The translations under genes were made by a program, and so were the position numbers. Positions 58,499-64,000 of a stretch of DNA of 64,000 nt are shown one piece after another. The notes beneath the pieces are model-generated. The model worked only from the letters and a program-made list of their open reading frames with translations, ran no database searches and had not been told where the DNA came from. Position 1 is the first letter of the stretch; every line of letters begins with the position of its first letter. The stretch is from Halobacterium sp. DL1 (GTDB lineage Archaea; Halobacteriota; Halobacteria; Halobacteriales; Halobacteriaceae): NCBI GenBank assembly GCA_000230955.3, contig CP007060.1, positions 1,550,001-1,614,000 on the forward strand, written 5' to 3'.

Positions 58499-59425
58499 TC
58501 ATTGCCTGTCCGGGTCGGGGTCGTACCCCTCTCCCACGGCCACCTCCACTCTCCCGGGGTCGGTGTGCACCGACAGCGACTGCCCCTCGACCATCTCGCC
58601 GTCCAGACTGAACTGCGTCGCCTCCGGCGTCTGGAGCGTGATGTCCAGGGCCGGCGCGTGGAACCGAGTGACGTACTCGGAGGCCCGGCCGAACAGCCGG
58701 CCCGCGACGGCGTCACCCATCAGGTCGAGCGCCGAGACGTCCTCGACGACGGTCACGTCGAAGCGGCCGTCCTCGACGTTCGCCTGGCTATCCTCGCCCG
58801 GGACGAAACGGCGGGCGTTTCCGACAAGCACCGTCATCGCGTTGCCCTCCCAGACGGTCGCCTCGCGGCCGTTCTCGTAGATGTCGACGGAGATGGGGAG
58901 CGACTCGAACTCCGCGACCGAGCGCAGCGTCGCGACAACGTACGCCAGCACGCCGAGGCGCTCTTTCATCTCGTCGGAGGTGTCCCCGCTCGATTCCGCA
59001 GTCAACCCCGCGACACAGGAGTTCACGAACAGGTGGTCGTCCGTCCGCCCGAGGTCGATGCGGCGCCGCTCCCCGTTCTCGATGACGTCGAAGGCGTCGT
59101 CGATGCCGGTGACGTCGATGTTGCTCGCGAAGTTGTTCCCCGTGCCCACGGGAATCACGCCGAACGTCACGTCGTCGAAGGCGTCCGCGGCGTCGATGCC
59201 GCGGAGCACCTCGTTGATGGTGCCGTCGCCGCCGGCCGCCACGACGGTGGACGCGCCGGCCGCGGCCGCCTCTCGCGAGAACTCGACGGCCTCCCCCTCG
59301 TTCTCCGTCTCCCGGAGGCCGTACCCCCGTATCGATGCCCTGTTCCGAATCGCCTCCGCGTGCTGTCCGTCCCCGCTGTTCGGGTTGACGACGACGACCG
59401 TCTCCGGTGACTCTGTTGCTGACAT
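58499..59425 (-). CDS. Diacylglycerol/lipid kinase family protein
   Basis: 308 aa. VVVNPNSGDGQ opens the domain; GGDGTINEVL (65-74) and VGTGNNFASNI are the nucleotide-binding loops, as in YegS/DgkB-type enzymes. The C-terminal part is the beta sandwich with FSLDGEMVEGQ. Probably phosphorylates an archaeal lipid such as a saturated archaeol or a polyprenol; the target is unknown. Longer in-frame starts exist up to 59530, but their codon bias is poor. Confidence 0.92.
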   Translation of the reverse strand: MSATESPETVVVVNPNSGDGQHAEAIRNRASIRGYGLRETENEGEAVEFSREAAAAGASTVVAAGGDGTINEVLRGIDAADAFDDVTFGVIPVGTGNNFASNIDVTGIDDAFDVIENGERRRIDLGRTDDHLFVNSCVAGLTAESSGDTSDEMKERLGVLAYVVATLRSVAEFESLPISVDIYENGREATVWEGNAMTVLVGNARRFVPGEDSQANVEDGRFDVTVVEDVSALDLMGDAVAGRLFGRASEYVTRFHAPALDITLQTPEATQFSLDGEMVEGQSLSVHTDPGRVEVAVGEGYDPDPDRQ

Positions 59426-59568
59426 GGTGTGTACAGTGACTCCATCTCCGGGTGGACCGGCGAACACCGCGGCGGTTCTGACCACCCGCCGGCGACTGGG
59501 AGCGCTGCCGGCCGGTCGGACGACCCCCATCCTGGCGTCTCTAGGCATCCGTCGGCGGCCGCGGGTTT

Positions 59569-59587
59569 TGTTATGGACGGCGTACGG
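59569..59587 (-). promoter_or_regulatory. TGTTAT-N6-CGTACGG element upstream of the lipid kinase gene
   Basis: The plus strand reads TGTTAT, then GGACGG, then CGTACGG, so the minus strand has CCGTACG-N6-ATAACA. The same element with the same spacing occurs before the MscS gene. It lies 144 nt before the chosen start. Confidence 0.45.
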
Positions 59588-59646
59588 AAATCGGCCCGGA
59601 GAAAGCGCCCTGCACACTTTTCGACCTCCCAACCGACCGTCTACCC

Positions 59647-60435
59647 GTGAGCGGTGCCCCCGACCCGAGCGAAATCTTCCAGCGCGCCGTGGACGAGGGA
59701 AACCGACGTCTAGACCAGACGACACTCGAACTAGTTTCGACGAGTTTCATCGCGGGATTCACCGTCGTCTTCGGGATGGCAGCCCTCGGCATCGCCCACG
59801 CCGCCGTCGAACCGCAGTTCGGCGACGTCTCCAAGATCGCGGGCGGGCTCGCGTTCGGTCTCGCGCTCGTCTTCCTCGTCGTCGGGCGCACGGAGCTGTT
59901 CAACGAGAACTTCTTCGACCCGACCGCCGCGGCGGTCGACAACGACGACTCCTGGATGGTCGGTCCGCTCGTCCGCCTGTGGGCGCTCACGTTCGTCTTC
60001 AACTTCGTCGGGGGCGCCATGCTCGCGACGTTCGTCGCCATCGAGGGGGCGCTCCCGCCGGGCACTGCAGAGGCGCTGGTCAGCACCGCCGAGGATATCG
60101 TGGCCAGGAGCCCGCTGGCGCTGTTCGCCAGCGCCGTCTTCGGGGGCGCGCTCGTCTCGCTGCTGTCCTTCCTCCTCCAGGCCGTCGACAGCGACGGCGC
60201 GCGAATCACCCTCTCCTACATGGTCGGGTTCCTGCTCGCGCTCGGTCCGTTCGACCACGTTGTGGTCAGCGTCCTCCACGTCTACTTCGGGATGCTGTTC
60301 GGCGGCCCCATCGGCTACGGCGCGCTCCTCGTCACGATGGCTGTCTCGACAGCAGGAAACTTCGTCGGCGGTCTGGGCCTGGTGACGGTCTCGCACGTCG
60401 CGCAGGTGAAGGGGTCCCGCAGCGAGTCCGACTGA
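59647..60435 (+). CDS. Formate/nitrite transporter family channel
   Basis: 262 aa, GTG start. The FNT plan is clear: PSEIFQRAVDEG helix, STSFIAGFTVVFGMAALGIA, GLALVFLVVGRTELFNEN (the conserved N in the pore region), and GFLLALGPFDHVVVSVLHVYFGMLFGG with the pore His. Small anion channel in the cell membrane; the YfdC-like subgroup is closest by feel. The substrate is not certain. Confidence 0.9.
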   Translation: MSGAPDPSEIFQRAVDEGNRRLDQTTLELVSTSFIAGFTVVFGMAALGIAHAAVEPQFGDVSKIAGGLAFGLALVFLVVGRTELFNENFFDPTAAAVDNDDSWMVGPLVRLWALTFVFNFVGGAMLATFVAIEGALPPGTAEALVSTAEDIVARSPLALFASAVFGGALVSLLSFLLQAVDSDGARITLSYMVGFLLALGPFDHVVVSVLHVYFGMLFGGPIGYGALLVTMAVSTAGNFVGGLGLVTVSHVAQVKGSRSESD

Positions 60436-60480
60436 GTGGAGGACTCTGGCTGACAGCCTAGACCCCAACAGGGCCCACGG

Positions 60481-61308
60481 TCAGGCGGAGAGCCAGCCGT
60501 CCTCGACGTCCTCGAGCGAGTCCCCGAGCTTCCGGCCCTTGTAACCGTAGATATCGACGTAGCCGCACTCGGACATCAGTATCGGGTAGAACGGCCGGTC
60601 GGCGACCAGTTCCTCCCCGTCGACAGTGGCGTACACAGTCCCCTCCGGGACGCACTCGAAGTTCTTGACGTGGAGCTCTCCGTCGGCATCCGGACGCTTC
60701 GGGACGGCTCCGGTCATGTGGAAGAAATCCGGGTCGCCCTCCGGCGGATTCCCCGGGAGGGAACCGACCCGGCGGAGGAACGCTCGGGCCTGCAGTTCCG
60801 CAGAGATAGCAGCCGCGTCGGTTCCCTGGATTCCCACTTCGATCTCGACGAGACAGCCACACGTCGTAATCGTCCCTTCGTTGACGCCCGAGTGGTCGAC
60901 GACGTGGGGGAGTGGCAGTTCCGAGATGAGTTCGTACTCCTCGGGCTGTGAGCGGTGGACCAGTCCGAACGGCTCCGGGTGTGAGTGCGTCCCGTGTATC
61001 GACACCGTGGTCAGTGGCTCGATCAGGTCGCAGAGTTCCGCCGCGAGACGCTGCTCTCTGTTTCCCTCCGAGTCGCCCGGAAACATCCGGTTGAGGTCCG
61101 AGTCGAGGAAGCGCTGGCCCGCCTCGACCGCTGCCGGGTTGGCGATGACGAACATCACTCCCCGCTGGAGGTCGAGGTCGGCCTGCCGGAGGGTACGCAC
61201 GGCGTGAACGCCGCTCGGTTCGTCGCCGTGGACGCCGCCGACCACGGCCACCTCGGGTTCGCCTGGACCGGCGACGGTCACGTCCGGCGGGACGTACTCA
61301 CCAGTCAT
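60481..61308 (-). CDS. Succinylglutamate desuccinylase/aspartoacylase family protein
   Basis: 275 aa zinc carboxypeptidase-like hydrolase. GGVHGDEPSG holds the zinc ligands His27 and Glu30, SDLNRMFPG is the substrate Asn-Arg, and SIHGTHSH gives the third zinc His. The usual catalytic Glu is expected in VEIEVG. Removes an acyl group from an amino acid or related amide; the substrate is unknown in archaea. The ATG at 61308 fits the family start. Confidence 0.9.
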   Translation of the reverse strand: MTGEYVPPDVTVAGPGEPEVAVVGGVHGDEPSGVHAVRTLRQADLDLQRGVMFVIANPAAVEAGQRFLDSDLNRMFPGDSEGNREQRLAAELCDLIEPLTTVSIHGTHSHPEPFGLVHRSQPEEYELISELPLPHVVDHSGVNEGTITTCGCLVEIEVGIQGTDAAAISAELQARAFLRRVGSLPGNPPEGDPDFFHMTGAVPKRPDADGELHVKNFECVPEGTVYATVDGEELVADRPFYPILMSECGYVDIYGYKGRKLGDSLEDVEDGWLSA

Positions 61309-61449
61309 GATTCCAATTTGGTTCGCACGTCCCTGAACGCTTCGCCGCACCCCGGTCTACGGGTGAGAAGTGCCGTCGAAGACAGTGTTGCGCCACCGGA
61401 GGGGCCGACGCGCCAGCGGGGTCAGCCGCTCACCTCGTCGGGGAGCGGG

Positions 61450-61680
61450 TCAGAGGAAGAACGTGACGATGGCGAGCACCACGAAGATGATGACGAGCCA
61501 CTTGGCGATATCCATACTCAGCCCCGCGATACCTCTGGACCCGAGGACGGCGGCGACGATTGCGAGTATCAGGAAGAACACCGCCAGGGCGATGAGGTCA
61601 CCCCCGAACTGGAGCGGCGTTAGCTGACCAATCTGCGCGACTGTACCTGCAGCCACCACGGTTGACGGTGTGAACGCCAT
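61450..61680 (-). CDS. DUF1328-like small membrane protein
   Basis: 76 aa. Two helices (DLIALAVFFLILAIVAAVLG and IAKWLVIIFVVLAIVTFFL) joined by SRGIAGLSMD match DUF1328, short two-helix membrane proteins of bacteria and archaea that are often linked with envelope stress. An N-terminal 25-aa part is also mildly hydrophobic. Next to MscS on the same strand. Confidence 0.85.
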   Translation of the reverse strand: MAFTPSTVVAAGTVAQIGQLTPLQFGGDLIALAVFFLILAIVAAVLGSRGIAGLSMDIAKWLVIIFVVLAIVTFFL

Positions 61681-61741
61681 GCCAATTCGAACGCGCCACG
61701 AACACTTCGTTACCTGATGCATAGTGTCGCCGCCTGTCGCC

Positions 61742-62632
61742 TCACTCGGGGCCGTCGACGGTTATGCTGCCGCTGAGTTCCTGCTCCGGTGCCGGACTGA
61801 TGGCGACGCCCTCGTCCTCCAGACGGCGTTTCACTGCTCGCGCGTACGCTGACCGGACGTCCACGACGTACCCGGGTCGTGGCCGCTCGATCCAGTAGTG
61901 GACGCGGACTACGACCGCGTCGTCCCCGAGTTCTTCGACGTAGGCACTCGGCGCAGGTTCCTCGAGCACGGCGTCGAGTTCCGCCGCTGCCTCCCTGACG
62001 TAGCGCAGTGTCTCGGTGACGTCTGCCTCGTAGTCGACATCGACGTGGTCGACGATACGGTGTTCGGCCCGACCGTACGGACGGACGATGGCGTCGTTCG
62101 TCAACGCCGTATTCGGAACCGTGACGAGTTCGCCGTTCACCGTCTCGATGCGTGTCGCCCGAAGCTGTATCGACTGGACGGTTCCCTCGTACTCCCCCCA
62201 CTCGATGTAATTCCCGACGCTGAACTCCGGGTCGAAGACGAGCACCAGGCCGCTAACCAGCGACCCGATGACCGTCTGCGCGGCGACACCGACGGCGAGC
62301 GTCCCGGCGGCGACGACGATGGCCGAGTCGCCGATGATGTGTCCGTACCCCGCGACCACGGCCCCGACCAGGACGGCGAAGAGCAGCACGAGGAGGCGGA
62401 CGTACCGGGTTATCGCATCCTGGAGAGTCGGGTTGTTGCGGTTCCGTCGACGGACCGCCCGACGGACGAGCGGTTCGACCACGAACCAGCCGACCGAAAC
62501 GACGACGAGAAACCCGAGGAGGAACCACGCGGCCTGGAGGAGGATCGGCACCAGTTCGACGAGTTCCTCGGGGCCACTGCCGGGCGTGGCTGTCGCGGGT
62601 TCTGCGCCGAGATGGTGACTGGTGGGGGACAT
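61742..62632 (-). CDS. MscS family mechanosensitive channel
   Basis: 296 aa. Two or three helices at the N terminus, then the pore helix VVAAGTLAVGVAAQTVIGSL and the MscS beta domain (FSVGNYIEWGEYEGTVQSIQLRAT-like, TVPNTALTNDAIVRP). A C-terminal alpha/beta domain ends in RRLEDEGVAISP. It opens at membrane stretch to let solutes out during hypo-osmotic shock. The TGTTAT-N6-CGTACGG element lies 40-58 nt upstream. Confidence 0.93.
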   Translation of the reverse strand: MSPTSHHLGAEPATATPGSGPEELVELVPILLQAAWFLLGFLVVVSVGWFVVEPLVRRAVRRRNRNNPTLQDAITRYVRLLVLLFAVLVGAVVAGYGHIIGDSAIVVAAGTLAVGVAAQTVIGSLVSGLVLVFDPEFSVGNYIEWGEYEGTVQSIQLRATRIETVNGELVTVPNTALTNDAIVRPYGRAEHRIVDHVDVDYEADVTETLRYVREAAAELDAVLEEPAPSAYVEELGDDAVVVRVHYWIERPRPGYVVDVRSAYARAVKRRLEDEGVAISPAPEQELSGSITVDGPE

Positions 62633-62671
62633 GACAGACGCCCTGCTCCGTGGATACCCTCCGTCGGCCAA

Positions 62672-62690
62672 TGTTATGTGGGCCGTACGG
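62672..62690 (-). promoter_or_regulatory. TGTTAT-N6-CGTACGG element upstream of the MscS gene
   Basis: TGTTAT at 62672-62677, GTGGGC, then CGTACGG at 62684-62690. On the minus strand the ATAACA lies 40-45 nt before the ATG at 62632 and can serve as TATA box, with CCGTACG as an upstream element or operator. Confidence 0.5.
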
Positions 62691-62798
62691 CTCCGAGGGT
62701 CGCTATCGGAACCACTCGGTTGTTCTCTGTCGGCACCGAGAACCCGCAGCATCTCACGCAGCAGACAGTTTGATACGTCTCGTCCCCGTAGCGTCTGT

Positions 62799-63254
62799 AT
62801 GACCAACGAAGAGGTCACTCGACTGCTGAAGAAGGCGTACGGTGACGAGATCGAGACCGTGATGAACTACCTCACGAACTCGATCGTGCTCGACGGCGTA
62901 CGCGCCGAGGAGATCAAGGAGTCCCTCAAGGTAGACATTCAGGAGGAACTCGATCACGCCGAACGGCTCGGCGAGCGACTCAAGCAGCTCGAGGAGGCGC
63001 CGCCCGCCTCCGCCGATTTCGAGGCCCACCAGCACTCCCTCCAGCCGCCCGAGGACACCACGGACGTGCCCGCTGTCATCGAGGGCGTGCTTGAGGCCGA
63101 GGAGGGCGCCATCGACACGTACCGGGCGCTCATCGACGCCGCGACGGACGCCAACGACCCGGTCACGGAGGACCTCGCGGTGACCATCCTCGCCGACGAG
63201 GAGGCCCACCGCACCGAGTTCCGTGGCTTCCGGAAGGAGTACGTCAACGACTGA
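62799..63254 (+). CDS. Ferritin-like protein
   Basis: 151 aa four-helix bundle. Metal ligands are suggested by YGDEIETVMNYLTNS, EELDHAERLGERL, VLEAEEGAIDTYRALID and ILADEEAHRTEF, the E...ExxH pairs of a di-iron site. It could store iron, detoxify peroxide or act as a DNA-protecting protein. A T-rich signal follows. It is divergent from MscS across the spacer with the shared motif. Confidence 0.9.
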   Translation: MTNEEVTRLLKKAYGDEIETVMNYLTNSIVLDGVRAEEIKESLKVDIQEELDHAERLGERLKQLEEAPPASADFEAHQHSLQPPEDTTDVPAVIEGVLEAEEGAIDTYRALIDAATDANDPVTEDLAVTILADEEAHRTEFRGFRKEYVND

Positions 63255-63268
63255 CGCGTATCGCGCGC

Positions 63269-63273
63269 TTTTT
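63269..63273 (+). terminator. T-tract after the ferritin-like gene
   Basis: Five T residues 15 nt after the TGA. The same box is 26-30 nt before the ATG of the XapX gene, so it might be its TATA box instead. Confidence 0.4.
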
Positions 63274-63298
63274 GGGCTGCGTCCGTCTGTCGGTCAGT

Positions 63299-63493
63299 AT
63301 GGACGTGGCTTTCGTCGCGGCGGCGACGCTCACCGGACTGGTCGTCGGTGCCGTGTTCGCATCGCTTCGCATCCCCATCCCGGCCCCGGGGAATCTCGCG
63401 GGCGTGATGGGTGTCGCCGGTATCTGGCTCGGCTACCGACTCGTCAGACACTTCGACGTCGGCATCGACCTGGTGGACGCGCTCGGGCTGTAG
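63299..63493 (+). CDS. XapX domain protein
   Basis: 64 aa with two membrane helices (AAATLTGLVVGAVFASLR, LAGVMGVAGIWLGYRLV) joined by IPIPAPGN, the XapX motif. The family is named after xanthosine phosphorylase loci in bacteria, but its role is unknown. It stands 44 nt downstream of the ferritin-like gene. Confidence 0.88.
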   Translation: MDVAFVAAATLTGLVVGAVFASLRIPIPAPGNLAGVMGVAGIWLGYRLVRHFDVGIDLVDALGL

Positions 63494-63689
63494 CTAGTCG
63501 TGGGGTCTAGGCGCGTCGAGGTTCGGGCTGACAGACGGCGCGCAATCGAACCCGGGCCGGTGCGCCGCCAGTTTCCGCGTCGCCGGCCCGGGCAGCACTC
63601 AGGTCACACGGCGAGTTGCCCCCGCTCTCGTAGATAAAGCTACGCGACGGGGCGGCAGTGGAGAACTGAGGTAGGGAGTCTGCAGCCAG
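63494..63689. other. Short spacer, no gene seen
   Basis: 196 bp between the XapX gene and the end of the sdhA gene. I see no frame with good codon bias and no tRNA. A short GC-rich palindromic patch at about 63550-63600 may fold. Confidence 0.35.
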
Positions 63690-64000
63690 TTAGTACGAGC
63701 GTTCCTTCGGCTCGTACTTGCCTTCGGCGCCTTCGAGGAGCACCGGGCGGTACCAGAGTTCGGGTTCGCCGTCGTTCCAGGAGACGAGCGTGTGCTTGAG
63801 GTACTCGTCGTCCTTACGCTCCTGGTGTTCGGCCCGCCAGTGGGCGCCGCGGAACTCTTCGCGGGCGAGGGCGCCCATCGCGATGGCCTCCGCGACGTCG
63901 AGGAGGTTGCGCGTCTCGATGGTGTGCTGGAGGTCCGTGTTGAACGTCCGGGACTTGTCCGCGACGTAGACGTCCTGGTAGCGTTCGCGGGCCACCTGGA
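63690..64000 (-). CDS. sdhA: Succinate dehydrogenase/fumarate reductase flavoprotein subunit, C-terminal part
   Basis: The frame continues past the right edge; only about 103 C-terminal residues are seen. VADKSRTFNTDLQHTIETRN, GALAREEFRGAHWRAEHQER and KHTLVSWNDGEPELWYRPV are typical of the SdhA C-terminal helical domain, with the R-G-A-H segment. The enzyme oxidises succinate in the membrane-linked complex II; the other sdh genes should lie beyond the window. The C-terminal tail ends in EPKERSY. Confidence 0.92.
   Translation of the reverse strand, partial: QVARERYQDVYVADKSRTFNTDLQHTIETRNLLDVAEAIAMGALAREEFRGAHWRAEHQERKDDEYLKHTLVSWNDGEPELWYRPVLLEGAEGKYEPKERSY

Noticed and set aside
59426-59530. 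Longer N terminus for the lipid kinase, which would bring the start close to the shared motif
   Set aside because: Third-position GC is poor and the kinase fold starts just after the ATG at 59425.
1-64000. CRISPR array, tRNA, rRNA, insertion sequence or integrase
   Set aside because: No regularly spaced direct repeats, cloverleaf, rRNA-like stretch, transposase motif or att-like duplication was seen on reading.

Overview
The window is chromosomal DNA from a halophilic archaeon of the class Halobacteria. The evidence is high GC with strong G/C preference at third codon positions, very acidic proteins rich in Asp and Glu, archaeal information-processing genes (proteasome alpha subunit, RNase P proteins Rnp2 and Rnp3, aIF2-beta, SBDS, RPA1/RPAP1/RPE, PolB2, Lhr), Bat-type HTH-10 regulation, and TATA-like boxes about 22-35 nt before start codons, as expected for mostly leaderless transcripts. 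I see no rRNA, tRNA, CRISPR array or insertion sequence. Genes are tightly packed and many overlap by 1-4 nt as ATGA, GTGA or TGATG couplings.

Layout. 0-4.3 kb: a gene tail, a tiny zinc-finger protein, an ABC-2 exporter with a lipoprotein gene cut by an in-frame amber codon, and two GNAT acetyltransferases. 4.3-11.7 kb: helicase Lhr, a TIM-barrel isomerase, and the RPA operon (rpa1, rpap1, rpe) for single-stranded DNA handling. 11.9-17.3 kb: riboflavin enzyme ArfC, a glycosyltransferase and an AlkP-type hydrolase in a more AT-rich patch, then a glutaredoxin-thioredoxin reductase fusion. 17.4-25.5 kb: small regulators and zinc proteins, aIF2-beta, UPF0058, UPF0212, an Ogg-type glycosylase, acylphosphatase, Nnr, MoaC, HflX and a FUN14 protein. 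25.5-29.7 kb: SBDS, then the RNase P / methyltransferase / proteasome operon. 30-33 kb: a three-gene cassette of PolB2, a small helical protein and a RecA-like protein with no P-loop, the best candidate here for a poorly described system. 34-44 kb: PyrBI, a MinD-like ATPase with a P-loop-less RecA-like partner, FKBP isomerase, a CYTH enzyme, AdoMet synthetase, ThiI, cysteine synthase and a thioredoxin. 44-54 kb: a DUF255 protein, PurD, several membrane proteins, a proteasome-beta-like protein without the catalytic Thr, a DUF421 protein and an ion channel. 54-64 kb: a GCS2 ligase and an envelope/stress-flavoured region (HTH-10 regulator, PHP, lipid kinase, FNT channel, aspartoacylase-like, DUF1328, MscS, ferritin-like, XapX), ending in the C-terminal part of a succinate dehydrogenase flavoprotein.

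Functionally the window is mostly housekeeping: DNA replication and repair, RNA processing, protein turnover, nucleotide and cofactor synthesis, and redox control. The least explained parts are the PolB2 cassette, the amber-interrupted lipoprotein of the ABC exporter, the inactive-looking proteasome homologue, a coupled mini-ORF inside the RPA operon, and a shared TGTTAT/CGTACGG promoter element in divergent spacers of the last 8 kb.
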